Below, in pieces: positions 1 to 12,933 of a stretch of DNA of 64,000 nt (positions are counted from its first letter, which is position 1; every line of letters starts with the position of its first letter). This stretch comes from Cryptomeria japonica (lineage: Eukaryota; Streptophyta; Pinopsida; Cupressales; Cupressaceae): assembly GCF_030272615.1 (NCBI RefSeq), contig NC_081407.1, positions 441,839,213-441,903,212 of the forward strand, written 5' to 3'. Below the pieces are notes generated by a model. The model searched no databases. It worked only from the letters and a program-made list of their open reading frames with translations, and was not told where the DNA came from. The position numbers were made by a program, and so were the translations under genes.

Positions 1-50
1 AAATAAAGAGGGAACTCAAGGAGCCTATCATACAAAGAAAAGTAAGGAAA

Positions 51-2395
51 ATGATTGACACCTTAGATAAGAAGTCTGGAGGTGAAACATCCAGTGCCAC
101 TGCTTCCACTAGTACAAGTGAGCAAACAGGGGCTAAATCAAGCAAAGATGGAGAACAAATAGAAGAAAAGAAGAAAATGTCTAAGACAAAACCCAAGGGT
201 GTTGCATCCAGCAAACCGACAACATACATGAAATAAAAGGACTCAGATACTCCTACATCTTCCCAAGGTAAAGGTAGACTGATAGGAGTCACATATGTAA
301 GAAAGAAAATGAATGAAAGGATAGTTGACACAAAGGCCAAAAAGAAGCCCAAGAAGGATGAAAAGGAGGGTAATAACTCTAACACCTAATCTAATATTAT
401 AGTAAAAGAAGTCAGAAGAAGTGGTAAGAATGTAGCTCCAACTATTGATGTATTGGTCCATGGGATCAAAGAATATGGAGGTTTAGCTGGTGTTGGGAGA
501 AAGTATCCCCTCTGCAATGAGGAAGACAAAAGAAAAATTGAAGATGCACTTATCTGGAACTTACATGAACTACATGGAATTATTCCATCATATCTACAAA
601 ATCCCATTGAAGGGAGATGGAAAACTGCCCTAGCAATTGAGAAGAAACACATAATTAAGGCACTCATGGAAGTGCAATATGAATTAGATTATGATCAAGC
701 ATCTGTAGTGGCTGAAGCTTGTGTACAATGTTTTAAAATAAGGAATAGAATAGGGAGAGTGGCCATAGGAGATATTAAAGGTGTGCATGATGAGGGTGTT
801 GCCATGTGGAAAACAATTTTGAGCCAGCAAAAGGAAGCTGAGGAGGAAATAGAGAAAGAAGTAAAATAAGGACAAGATGTAGCTGCTCAAGAAAAGGGCA
901 AAAGAAAAGACAAGGACACCACCAATGAGTTTGATGTATTATAGTTGAAGATATCATAGGTAATGTTGTGTCAGATATTCTGAATCTAAGAAAGGATGCA
1001 GAGCCACCAGTTGAACAAAAATCAACTATTGAAACTATTGATATTGATGTTACACCGACAAAGGGAACCGATCAAACTAAGCATCCCAGAGAAGATGAAG
1101 TCATAATTGAGGAGATCCCTTATGAGGAAATACCTCAAAGGAATCCGGTGACAATAAATACTCCCACAAAAAATCCTACTGATAATGGACCTCATTTTCC
1201 AGAAAAAGGTGTAGAGGAACAAACCCCAAAGGTGATAGATTCATCAATACCATTTGTTCATGAAGCAGAAAAGAAGGAAGCAGAAAAGAAGAAAGAAGAG
1301 AAGAAGGAAACAGAGGAAAAAAAAATAGAAAGGAAGGAAATAGAAACAACCGATACTAGTCTAGAGGAGACCAAGGAACCACAACAGGACAAGAAGAAAG
1401 AGGATTCTCCATCCGGTCAACCTGAAGGCAGTAAGAAAATGGACACTCCTCCGGTGAAAAGGGAGTTAGATTTAGAAAAGGAAAGTGAGAAGAAGAAAGA
1501 TAAACTCACCATCTTAGCCAGCTCTGAGGTAGAGGCTAAAGAAGAACAAGAAGAAAAAGAGGAGGAAGAAGAGGAAGACTTAGTAATAGATACCAAGAAG
1601 ATGACCCCCAAACAATTAATGAAAGTTTCAGAAAAACTGAGAATTCAAGTTGAAAAGGCCAAGGTTAGAGCAAAGAAAAAGAAGGCAAGAATTCTTAATA
1701 CTACAAAGATGATTCTATCTGATCTCATTCCTGACATTTTTTTTTATGAGAATTCATCCATCATTGATCAATTGGGTACTCTTGTCAAAGCAATCGGTTC
1801 AAAGGTAGTCGATCTAGAGAAGGTTGCAGCTAGGCAGTATGAAACTAGGAGAGGTGACAAATTAATGGAACAAATATCAGTTGACAAAGTTTCTCTCTCT
1901 AACAGCACTGAAGAGGTGAAATCTATCTTAACGGAAGTTGGCCAATTATTGGTCAAATAATCAAACTTCACTGATTTCATCAAAGATCTTGAAGATAAAA
2001 GAGTACAGACTTAAAAGTAAATCCAAGATCTGATAGGTACTTTTGATCCTCTTACAAGATCTGTAGCGACTTTTAGTGGAAAAGTCAAATAGTTGACTCG
2101 TGAAATCAACTTTATGAAAGAGGAACAGGACAAACGAGCTCTCAACCTATTAGAGCTACAGTGTTACCTTGCACCCATCATTGACTTAATGCAAGGGAAT
2201 GTGAAAGAAGCAGAAAGCCTCATCAGTTCACCTGACTATAAGACAATAGATGGTATGGAGGATTTTGTCGCAAATCTACATGGACAAATCCACACTATGA
2301 AACAAGTGAAGCCTTCATGGGAATCTACTTTGAAGGCTACTAAGGTCAATTTCAAAGACATTTTTTATCTACTCTCACCCTTATGAATTCTTTTG
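51..2395 (+). pseudogene. Unknown K/E-rich coding region of element F
   Basis: A run of open plus-strand stretches fills the internal part of element F. The first part (about 51-240) is Ser/Thr/Lys-rich. The next (about 450-870) contains a compact, mostly helical sequence with the motif GIKEYGGLAGVGRKYPL. A long stretch (about 970-1960) is dominated by Glu and Lys with PPVKREL and KKEEKKE runs typical of disordered or coiled-coil protein, followed by ILSDLIPD and a helical tail. I do not recognise a family. The comparable region of element B has the same order: a helical domain, a long K/E-rich tract, then a SLIPD motif and helices. This suggests one shared protein type carried by non-autonomous elements. 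The region is decayed, and no function is assigned. Confidence 0.5.
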
Positions 2396-2725
2396 TATAC
2401 TTTGATTCTTTTATCCTTTGTCAGTGTTGCAAAAAGGGGGAGAATAAATGAATGTGGATTGTACATATGAGGAGGAAGGACTATATGTACAAAGAAAAAG
2501 AATGTAAATAGTCAGAATACCACTGATAGAGGCAGACTAGTACCAGTAGAGGCAAAGAAGGCAGAGAACCACTGGTAGAGGCAAAGAAGGAAGAGAACCA
2601 CCGATAGAGGCAAAGTAGTACCGATAGAGACAAAGAAGGCAGAGAATAGGGGGAGAACTGGAACATGGGGAGAATTCCAATTCAATCAAGCTAGATGTTT
2701 TGCCACCAATGCAAAAGGGGGAGAT

Positions 2726-3914
2726 TGTTGGCATCATGGTGAGCATGATGAAGTTTGAGCTACTTAGAGGTTGTCATTGATGGCAAATACCAGCTCTAAT
2801 GTCATCATAATCAATCAGAAAAGGGCTATAGTGGATTGGTAAGTAACAGGGGACTGAAGACTTCCACCGGTGAGCAGAGACCGGTTTACAGGAAGCAACC
2901 GGTAATTGAGCTAAGTGAAGCAAGTTCACCGATATAAAGGAAGCAACTAATAACGGTGATTGATAAGAATGCAAAGTGAAAAGTATAAGCACGCATAGTC
3001 ATCAACATGTTTGGCTTGCTAACATGTGGATCCAACAAATTTAGAAAGAGCTAGTTGAAGCCAGAGTGCTTCCTAGAAAACTGGTGAGATTTGTGGCATG
3101 AACGGATAGTCTCACCGATACAATCGACGAGATTTGTGGAAGGAACAGATTGGCGCATAGAATGATTTTTGAGTTTAAATTTTGGAGGGAAAGTTAGCAC
3201 CAAGATTGAATAAATCTATATACATGTTTTTCATCTTGATTTTTGTGTGTATGTTGTGGGGGTTGTGAGTGAGCAGAGATTGAAAATCAGAGTAAGGTGA
3301 AGAACGAGCTAAGGGTAGAAGGGTTCCTTAATGAATCGGTGGTCATCACCGAGTAAAGATTGAAGCAGATACAGAGCGAATCTATTCGACAGAAAAGTGT
3401 CATCATCATATCGATGATTTGTTGCTCTCTAATCATTGCAATAGATTAAACCCCTTAACAGGGTGAACCTTAATCGGTTCTATTTGTAAAATCCCCTAAC
3501 AGGCTTGCTCCATGAAGGAAGTGTAAAATCCTTTTGCAGGGTGAATCCTAATAGATTCTAAGGTATTCTTAATAGGATACCAGTCATCTTTAACAGGGTG
3601 ATATTCTCAAAAGGAACATGATTGTAAGCTCTTAACCAGGCACTCTTTTTACTGCAGTAAAAGAGATTGTGGGTTATCCTCGTCGTGGTTTTCTCCCTCT
3701 AACCAAGGGTTTCCACATATAATTACTGGTGTTATGTGATGTTTATTTGATGCATGCAAATCTCTTTCCTTCAATTTTTTTACCTTCATGATTAATGCAA
3801 TAATTTAAGTTAATTTAAAAAGGGTAGTTGCAGACCAGTCAGTTTGGAATATTATTGTTTATAAACTATTTTTACTGATTCACCCCCCCTCTCAATCACT
3901 GGTTAATACCAACA
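2726..3914 (+). repeat. 3' LTR of element F
   Basis: It begins TGTTGGCATC directly after a polypurine tract and ends ...AATACCAACA, about 1.19 kb in all. Near the 3' end it carries the block ttcaccccccctctcaa, which all Copia LTRs in this window share in some form. Several ACCGGT hexamers and decayed versions lie inside. Confidence 0.75.
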
Positions 3915-5600
3915 AGTATGTCAACCGGTATGCAAGATGTTGTTACCAGCATTGGAGGTTGTTGGCATGTTGATGTCAATCGGTATGGGATGTCAACCGA
4001 TATGCAAGATGTTGTTTGATGTTAACCGGTAAGTGTTTCAACCGGTATGCAAGATGTTGTTTGATGTCAATCGGTAAGTATGTCAACCGGTATGCAAGAT
4101 GTTGTTTGATGTCAACCGGTAAGTACATCAACCAAATTGCAAGATGTTGTTACCAGCATTGGAGGTTGTTGCAATATTGATGTCAACCAGTATGGGATGT
4201 CAACTGGTAAGTATATCAACTGGTAAGAAAGCAAACCCGGTAAATGCAGTCCAGAATAGCATGTTCTAACATGTTGAACAAAAAAGTGCATGATATGAAA
4301 GTTAACCAGTTAGTGTATATCGGTAGCATGTTTGATCGATTACTAAGTTTAAACCGACACAATCAAGTGATTTGGATGATGACAGAGATGTCACGTGGAC
4401 TCTAGGTGGAAAATATGCAGTGGTAGGTGAATGGTGCGTCGACAAGGTAGTTACCAACTAGGTAGGTATTAAATGTTGACTATGAAAAGCATGGATCGGT
4501 TGCAGAGGATTGTGGCTCAAATCAAATCGAAGAGAAGAGATTTTATTCTTTAATATTATGATTGAAGCAAGACATCTGATCATCTTGTTGATCTAGAGAT
4601 GGAAACAACTAGATCATATATTGTGATCAACAAAATCAAGACCGGTGAACATGGTCCAGTTTGCTAAATATAGTAAATGTTTATAGGAAGAATTAAAAAG
4701 GACAGAGCTTTTTGCTAAATTGTTGCAGGTTTTCGATTCAAGAAGATGAGATCTGATTTGATATGGATCGAGGTCAGTGACAAACAAAGAATTGAGAAAT
4801 TAGATAGTATGTCAGATGAGTTATGAGAAAGTGTTATTCTGCCAGGTGAGAGCTAATCAGTCTGAGTGTTGATAGAAAATTATTGAAGTGACTGTGTCAG
4901 TCGAAGAACCGGTAAAGAAGGTTTAATTGGCAAGGTTTAAGGTAATCGGTAGACTGTTACAGAGTGTAACAGTTCACCTAACCAGTAATGTCTGAACCGG
5001 TAAGATATCAACACAGAGTGAAGGAGAGTAGACAGAGTGTGAGAGGAGATCTGGCAAGGCATAAACTGAGTTGTAGAGGATTCTGAAAGAAAGAACAAAG
5101 GATTGGTAGAGTAGAAGCAGTGTGATAGAAAAGAGTTTAACCGATAGAGAGAATTGTTTGCAGAGGTTACAAAACTCATTTGTAACAAGTGTTTATCATT
5201 GTATTGATTTTATATCTCATTGTATTTCCTTGAGTTGGTGCTCAGAATAGAATAGGGGTTGGTGCTCCTTGAGTTGGTGCTCAGAATAGATTAGGGGTTG
5301 GTGATCCTTTGAGTAGGTGCCTATAATTTTCTAGGTGTTGGTGCTCCTTGGGTTGGTGCCCTAAACATTGTAAAACTATTATTTCATTGTGAGGCTGGAT
5401 TGGAGGAGTAGATCTCCAGCAACATTTCTCACCGAGGTTTTTCCCACATTGGGTTTTCCTTGTATATTTGGTGTTATGTGATGTGCTCTTGTGTGTAGTT
5501 TCTTTTTAGTGTTTCCATTATCCTACCGGTTACACACATTGTTTGAAATTTTTTATAATCACTTATTCACCCCCCTCTCAGTGATATCTTTTGTTCTACA
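3915..5600 (+). repeat. Element G: right part of a Copia-type LTR
   Basis: This segment is rich in ACCGGT motifs and ends with ttcacccccctctcag...ttctaca, the terminal signature of the other Copia LTRs here. It starts in the middle of an internal tandem array (agtatgtcaaccggtatg), so element F appears to have inserted into this LTR, with the left part outside the window. Between 5219 and 5400 it repeats phrases such as gggttggtgctcc, which also occur in the LTRs of element A (31801-31890), so G and A are probably related. It could be a solo LTR or a 3' LTR. Confidence 0.55.
3995..4129 (+). repeat. 45-bp tandem repeat, 3 copies
   Basis: Three consecutive 45-bp units start at 3995, 4040 and 4085. 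Each opens with aaccggtatgcaagatgttg or a near variant and contains two ACCGGT-type sites. Partial copies flank the array on both sides (3918-3960 and 4130-4230). It lies inside the LTR of element G. Confidence 0.75.
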
Positions 5601-6667
5601 GATGTTACAATGTAGTTGAATGAGTTATTAAATAACTCATGACAAGAAGAAGCTTCAAAAATACTTGCAGGAGAGAGCTCCAGACAACTCCAGACATTGT
5701 AGAAGGATTTGAAGACATTAAGAGAAGATAGAGAATACTATTGAAGAATCCCAACACACTCCAACATTCATGCAAAATCATGGAGCATCACTGATTCCTA
5801 AATCAATAGGCAAAGTATCTATTTCTTGCAAGTTGCAGTTGCACACTACACTAAGTTATCTTTCTCCAATAAAGATAACTCAAGTTAACAAAGCACTCCA
5901 ATGTAGTTTTATTATTATATAATATTCTTCATGATGATCAGCAATGATTTGGTCGACTGAATTGATGGTCAATTCCTTTATTCATGTTGAGAACTTGAGA
6001 CTTCCCAGAAATTATGAAAAATGCACTCTCTCAGTAAAACAATGATATCTCCTTGGTTTTTTAACGAAATTCAAAAATTCAAAATCATCTGGAAATTAGA
6101 CTTAAAGGGATAAAATGCCTTTTGAGGGTTTGGTGAGATTCGCAATAGGGAGGGAGAAGTTCATGAAAGAAAATGACTAAGATACACTGGCGGGATGAAG
6201 GAAAACATTTTCAGTTTTCTTAAAGTTTTGTAAATGCCCCCTCAAAAATAGGATCTTGGATCCACATTCTTAGAAGATTTGTTGGATAGATATGGAATGA
6301 TAATTCTATAAATCCATTGTAATCATTTGAGAAAAGGGGGGGATTAGAAAGGCTTGTTTAGCCTGAGGAAATAGGATAGACTAGTTTCATTTCCAGCAAT
6401 GTATTTTCTAGAATTTCTTAGAGTAAATTTGAATTCAAGCAAGTATTTTTTTTCTATCAAGTGTTAATTAGATTAGCCTCTTTATTTTCATGAAAGTTTG
6501 AGATGGATTAGAAATTTCCATTCATGCAAGAGTGCCTTAGATAGCTTTCATTTCCTTCAAGTTAGAATAGACTATCAAACCAATTTTCTTCATTATCTTT
6601 TGCATATAGCCATGGACACCACCTTGGATTGATAAATTAAATGATGAGGATTACAATGACCCCATCA
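5601..6667 (+). repeat. Direct repeat copy R1 (Ty3-like element leader or LTR)
   Basis: This 1.07-kb stretch matches 14830-15899 at about nine bases in ten, in the same orientation. Shared landmarks are gatgttacaatgta at the start, ctaagttatctttctcc in the middle and gattacaatgaccccatca at the end. After the shared end the two copies differ. Taken from TG to CA the pair could be LTRs of one element. Alternatively they are two copies of one Ty3 leader joined to different internal parts. Its left edge is cut by the LTR of element G. Confidence 0.6.
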
Positions 6668-7362
6668 TTTTTTATGACATAATCCTTTTTGGTGCTGTTG
6701 TGGAGGATAGGTTTCATTAGGGAATCAAGAAAATCAATTTGACAGCCTTTTAGGTTTAGAAATTCCTCAAGAAAGATTTGTCTCTCAAACCACCCCCTTC
6801 CCCCCCCCTCCAAAAAAAAAAAAAGCCAAATCAAAATCCCCAAATACCAAATCCAAAGAGAAATGTTGCTATTATTTTTAAAATATACTTAGTTGGAGGA
6901 CCATCACTCCAAGTCCTAGCAAAGGATATTTCTTTAAAGAAAGAAATGGCTTATTGCTTGCAAGAGGTGAAGAATACAATGAGGAGATCTTATCTTCATT
7001 ACAAAAGCTTGCAAAAGAAAGACTTATTTTGAGACCTTCAAAGTCCAAGAATGGCTACCCAAGTAGATTTTTGAAGTCAAAGGAGGGCTTCCCAATCAGA
7101 GATTTGAAGAATAAGGAGTTGATTTCAATCATGCATGCACCAAATTAGAAGGAAGGATTACAATATCTCTCCAATTAGCCCATGCATTTTATAGAATCAG
7201 AAATCATGGAGAAGGTTTCCACTTCAAAGGAAGGTGAAGCATTGGATTTCAAAAAATTTGTCATCTTATTTTCATTATCTTCTCTCAAAAATTTGAATGC
7301 ATGGAAACATATTGTGAGAAAGGGAAGATATTTTTTACAATCAGTTAATGGTTATGTGTAAC
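6668..7362 (+). other. Unassigned sequence, probably internal Ty3-like remnant
   Basis: This is non-host sequence between repeat R1 and the insertion point of element D. It contains a pyrimidine run followed by an A-run (6782-6825) and short open stretches without a recognisable domain. It continues on the other side of D at 13995, as the near-matching target duplication shows (gtaac at 7358-7362, ataac at 13995-13999). Confidence 0.4.
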
Positions 7363-8444
7363 TATTAGGTCCTGGGAAGGACAACTAAGAGGGGGGAGTG
7401 AATCAGTTGTGAACCAGTTGTCAATAAATTGTAATCCAAATGCAAGTTATTCCAATTTAACCTTAATTTTGGTAAACCAAACTTAAGTGCCGGTAAAACA
7501 GATTGACAGATATAGCAGTATCGGTTTAACTTAATGCATGAAACATAAAGAGAAACAACATCCACACACATAACACAGTGATTTTGACATGGAAACCCAA
7601 TAAGGGAAAAACCATGGTGGGAAACCTTACCCACAATTAGATGATACTACTATAGATAGTATGTGTATACAAATGGGGTCTGCACATGCAAAAAGGCCAA
7701 CTACCTAGAGCTCACTGCTCAATCACAAAATAGGAGTCACACTGACTACACAATTGGATGGTTAAATCCAATGATAATGTATTGCTCAAAATAGCATCTC
7801 CAATGCTGGATTCAGTATCAGTTAAGCTCTAAAAATGAGTGCCAAAACACATTCATAACCTTCCTTCAACCTTCAAATAATGTCTGTGTGATTTGCACAA
7901 GGATCTGCTTATTTTCGCTCTTCAATATTCAAATACACTCATCATTACCTATATCTTGATCTTCAATAAGATCTTACAATCATTTATACAAAGCCTAAGA
8001 CCAAATGAATAGGTTGGCTCACTAAGGATATTACATTTAAATCAATTATAAATGAGTCTTGATGCGATACAACATGTTAGCTCAATACATTTATCAATCA
8101 ATAAATCATTTTCATGATGTGTCATGCTGATCTGGAATAGATAACATGTACCAGTCCATAACCTAGACTTATCTGCCAGTAAAGGCAAATCTGTCAACCT
8201 GATTAGACCAATAAGAAAAAAACCAAATCCAAACTTCCAATCCGTGTCTTCGACATAACCAAATGATCTCCAATTTATCATCGTTGTTAATGAACCATAT
8301 AACCTGCTGGTGAACACATACCGATGACTGTCCATAAGCCACTAACCATACCAGTGAACATAATGTAAACTTCCAAGAAGACAAGTGTTGACATCAATGA
8401 CAAAACCAATACAACACATGACAAAGTCATCCATAATACCAACA
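7363..8444 (-). repeat. 3' LTR of element D
   Basis: A 1082-bp LTR that, on the minus strand, begins TGTTGGTATTATGG next to the polypurine tract and ends in ...CCAGGACCTAATA. The terminal block complement is agaggggggagtgaatc. It pairs with 12934-13994. Confidence 0.88.
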
Positions 8445-8449
8445 ATCTC

Positions 8450-11400
8450 CCCCTTTGGCATTGATGGCAACACTAGATGGAAAAACATCTAAGTGCCAAA
8501 ACCAGTAAACCAATCAATCTCCTGAAGATAGATCAATACAAAGTTCTATAATAGAAACATAAACCAAAACCAAAATACATATATCCAAAGAGTATATCTC
8601 CCCCTTAATGAATAATCTCTCCCCAAAGGAATAGTGTTTTTCCATAGATATCTCTTCCCCTTTGACATCAAATGCCAAAGCAGTTAAGAATTCAAAACTT
8701 AACATTCTGCCAACTACTCCCCTTGAGAACTAGCTCTCCTCCATCAAAGCCAAAAAAAGATTTTTCTATTAGTTCCTATCGGTTTGATGCCAATCTTCAA
8801 CATCTAAGTCTCTTCCGGTGGGGAAATTACTCCAAGCTGCTCTCTAAGATATTCAAATGTTTCCTTAGGCAAATTCTTTGTAAAGATATCTGCAATTTTC
8901 TCTTTAGTATTCACATAAACCGATTTCACTTCATTTGCTTCAACATTCTCTTTCAAAAAGTTATACTTAATAGAAACATGCTTTATCTTAGAGTGAAATA
9001 CCAGATTCTTTGATATATCAATTGTTGTTGAATTATCTCAATAAATGATTATTGGTTCTTTTCATTTACCTTTATATCCTTCAACATTTGCTTAATCCAT
9101 AATACCTGCATACAATTAGTTGTTGCTGCAACATATTATAATTACGTTGTTGATAATGATGTACAAGTCTGCTTCTTACTGATTAATGAAATCAATCTAC
9201 TACCAAGAAAGAATGCACCGCCAATGGTACTATTTTTGTCATCTACATCACCTGCTCAATTTGCATTGGTGTATGCACATAAATCAAAATTTTCATCTTT
9301 AGGATACCATAAACCAAGATTTGTTGTGCCTTGTAGGTACCGAAAAATCCTTTTTACTGTTGATTCATGATTTTCTTTAGGATTTCTTTGAAATCTAGAT
9401 ACAATACTGCATTCATTATATCAGGTCTTGTTTGTGTCAAATACAGTAATCCTCCAATCATAGATTTGTACCTTATCGGATTAATAGGAGCCGAATCATC
9501 GTTCAATGTCAATTTATTAGTTGTAGTCATAAGAGTACTTACCAATTTGGAATTTTCCATTCCAAATTTCTTCAAAAGTTCCTTCAAATACTTTGTTTGA
9601 CATATGAATATACCTTTATCTGTTTGTGAAATCTGCAAACCTAGAAAGAATTTTATCTCTCCAATCATAGACATTTCAAATTCTTTTTGCATCTGATTAG
9701 AAAAGTCCTTACATAATCCATCTTCACCTCCAAAAATGATATCATCTACAAAGACTTCAATAACCAAAATATCATCATTGGTAACTTTGTAATACAAATC
9801 GTTGTTAGCATTACCTCTTGTGTAACCAAGCTTCAAAAGATATTTATCCAATCTAGCATACCAAACTCTGGATGCTTGCCTCAATCCATATAAGGCTTTC
9901 CTTAACCTACAAGCCATATACTTATTATCTATCAAATAAAATCCATCAGGTTGTTCAGTGTAAGCTTCTTCCTCAAGAGCTACATTCAAAAATGCACATT
10001 TTACATCCATTTGATGAACTTTATAGTTCTTATAAGCTGCAAATGTAAGAAATGGTCTAATTGCATCAATTCTGGCTACTGGTGCAAAGGTTTCATTATA
10101 ATCTATTCCTTTTTTCTATGAATAACCTTTACAAACAAATCTTTCTTTGTTTTTGATAACTTCTCCATCTTCATTAAGTTTATTCCTATATACAAATTTA
10201 GTTCCAATTACATTTTTGTCTTTAGGCCAAGGAACCAATGTCCAAGTATTATTCTTTTCAATTTGTTCTAATTCATCTTCCATTGCTTTTATCCAATGTT
10301 CATCCTTACATGCTTCAATAACAGATGTTGGTTCAACTTGAGAAATTAAACATACCTCTTCATTTTCCAATCTTCCTCTAGTCATAACACCTTGATTTTT
10401 GTTTCCAATTATCTTATTTTCTGAATGATTCAATCTTACATACCTGGGTTTGTTCTGATTAACATTCACAGGCTGTTGTTCTTCAGTCACTGTTGATTTT
10501 TCTGATGATGCCGATGTGACTGGGTCTTCATTCCGTACCAGTGTAGTCTGTGTTGGTTCATTTATAATCATTTCAATTGTCGGTTCTATAGATCTTGAAT
10601 CTCGTCTAAAGTATTCATATATCTTCACATTCGTACTCTCAATGATTTTCTGTAACCTTTTATTAAAACATCTATATGCCTTGTTTTTAGATGAATAACC
10701 AAGAAATATTCCTTTATCACTTCTAGGATCAAACTTGCCAATATACTCATCTCTTCTAATATAACATTTGCTTCCATAAATTCTGAAATATTTAAGAGTA
10801 GGAATATGACCAAACCATAGTTCATAAGGGATCTTACCGATTTCACTTTTGATGTGAACTCTGTTGAAAGTATAAACCATTGTATTCACTACTTCTCTCC
10901 AGTACACATGAGGTAGATTTGCTTCCATTAACATTGTTCTTTCTGCATCCAGAATAGTTATGTTCTTCCTTTCTACAACTCCATTCTGCTGGGGTGTTCG
11001 GGGTGCTGATAGTTGTCTTTTGATTCCATTCACTTCACAGAATGCATTAAATTCCCTAGATGTAAATTCTCCTCCTTGATCTTATCTCAAACATTTGATT
11101 TTCTTGTCAGTTTCATTCTCTACCATTGCATTGAATATCTTGAATCTTCCAAAAGCTTTTGATTTGTCCTTGAGAAAAGTAACCCAACATATTCTAGAAT
11201 AACCATAAATTATTAGCATAAAGTATATATCTCCTTGTAGACTTCTTGTTCTTGCAGGACCACATAAATCAATATGAATTAAATCAAGAATATTATTGGA
11301 TTTCTCAGTAATTCTCTTAAATGTTGTTCTAACTTGCTTTCCCATTTGATATTCCTTACACACCGGATTATGAGGCTTCACAATCTTAGGTAAATCCCTT

Positions 11401-12846
11401 ACTACCTTAGTTGAACTGATCTTTACAATGCAATCAAAATTCACATGACAAAGTCTTTTATGCCATAACCAACTTTCATCAATGTGTGCAATCAAACATG
11501 TTTTATCACTCGTATTCAAGTGAAAGATATTACCTTTAGTCTGATTACCGGTTGCAATTTCCAATCAAGTTTTTTTTATGATTTTGCATTTCCCATTCTT
11601 GAACTGTAACTGAAATCCCTTTTCCACTAACTGACCAACACTCAAAAGATTATGCTTTAAACCTTCTACATAATAAACATTGCCAGTATTGTGCTTACCA
11701 TCCAAAGACATAGTGCCTTTTCCTTTGATTAAACAAGCTTTATCATCTCCAAACCTTACTAGACCTCCATGAATTTCTTGAAAAGATAAAAAAATTCTTT
11801 TATCACCAGTCATATGATGTGAGCATCCGGAATCTATAATCCATTCATCTTTTTCTTCAATTTTTGTTGTTAGTGCCTACTCTACTAGTTGGACAATAGG
11901 TGTCAGTTGATCTTCCTTTATTGCAACAAAAGCCCATCCATTATCTGCTGGATCTTCATCTAAGTCATCTACAACACCTTCATCTGCATAGTAACATGAC
12001 TTATCTTTGTTTTTCTTGAATCCATATCTCTGATATTCAAGGTTAGGTTTATATGATCTTTTTGCTTCTTCCCTTAATCTTGCATGTCTATCAGGACATC
12101 TAGATGCCATATGACCAACTTTATTACAATTAAAACATTTGAAAGGTGCTTTACCTTCATACTTACTTCCTGCTAGACCTTTAGGCATTTTCCTTGCAAA
12201 TAGTGCTTCAAGTTCTTTTGCATAAAGTGCTTTCCAATCGGTTTTTTCAGATGATGATGATGTTGCTGATGATGATGCTTTGAAAGCTAAATCAGTCTTT
12301 ATAGTAGTAACAGGACCAAACTCTTCAAGTTTAAATGCTGAAAGTTTTCCAACCAAAGTATCTCTAGATACTGAAGTATTAGGCATTGTTCTCATTTAAA
12401 ACTTTAGATACAATTTCATCTTCACTTAAAGATCCTCCACAACATTGTATTCCTAAAACAATTTCATTAACTCTTTCCATAAATGTAGAAATTCTTTCAT
12501 CTTCTTCCATTTTCAAATTTTCATACCTAGCCCGGTAACATTCCAGTTTTGCAATTTTGATAGTGGTATCTCCTTCATTGAGTGTCTCTAGTTTATCCCA
12601 AATAGCTTTAGCAGTAGATCGGTCTAATAATCCCATGATTTGCTGATCTGATAATGCGCTTAAAAGTGCTTCTCTTGCTTTGCAATCATTTTCAATGTTC
12701 TTAGCCAATGTTGGTGGAAGAGCTCGATTCAGAATAGGAGCAACATAGCCATTCTTTGTAACGTCCCATATATCTTTTTCAATGCAGTTCATATGTGTTT
12801 CCATTCTGATCTTCCATATGCCATAGTTAGTTCCATCAAGCTTCAA
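8450..12846 (-). pseudogene. Element D gag-pol remnant
   Basis: Domains in minus-strand order. Gag runs from 12846 to about 11880, starting MKLDGTNYGIWKIRME, with a CCHC knuckle CFNCNKVGHMASRCP near 12130. The protease and pre-integrase part spans about 11870-11400, with GLKHNLLSVGQL. Integrase spans about 11400-10340, with LDLIHIDLCGPARTRS, YGYSRICWVTFL and PRTPQQNGVVERKN. Reverse transcriptase spans about 10330-9350, with MDVKCAFLN, YGLRQASRVWY and VFVDDIIFGG. RNase H spans about 9300-8830. The order PR-IN-RT-RH places it in Ty1/Copia. The polyprotein would make and integrate cDNA in an intact copy; this one is a fossil with several breaks. Confidence 0.88.
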
Positions 12847-12920
12847 ACTGTCCTTCCTGAAAATATTTGTTGCCAGAGGATCTCCTCAAGCTGTTAGGCT
12901 TTTGCAAAAAGAGGACTTAG

Positions 12921-12933
12921 CTCTGATACCAAT
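12921..12933 (-). other. Primer-binding site of element D
   Basis: ctctgataccaat on the plus strand is the complement of attggtatcagag. It lies directly beside the 5' LTR edge (12934) and is the usual priming site for initiator-Met tRNA in plant Copia elements. Confidence 0.85.

Larger units (their letters stand above)
1..3919 (+). mobile_element. Element F: non-autonomous Copia-type LTR element, 3' part only
   Basis: The window opens inside an LTR element. It shows an internal region with open lysine/glutamate-rich coding stretches (1-2395), a short spacer, a polypurine tract at 2713-2724 (aaaagggggaga) and a 3' LTR at 2726-3914 with TG...CA ends. The candidate target duplication on the right is agtat (3915-3919); its partner would lie left of the window. 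No protease, integrase or reverse transcriptase is visible in this part. The layout resembles the second half of element B (36.7-40.1 kb). The element is a fossil with several breaks in its coding part. Confidence 0.7.

Noticed and set aside
453-869. Independent host gene at the window start
   Set aside because: It lies in the internal region of an LTR element, with a polypurine tract and 3' LTR downstream, and resembles the unknown region of element B.
3995-4129. CRISPR-like array
   Set aside because: Units are directly adjacent with no unique spacers, in a plant LTR.
3960-5605. LTR of element G starting at TGTTGGCATG (3960) with flanks gaggt/gatgt
   Set aside because: The phrase just before 3960 recurs inside the LTR near 4140-4150, so 3960 lies within the tandem part and the true start is probably left of element F.
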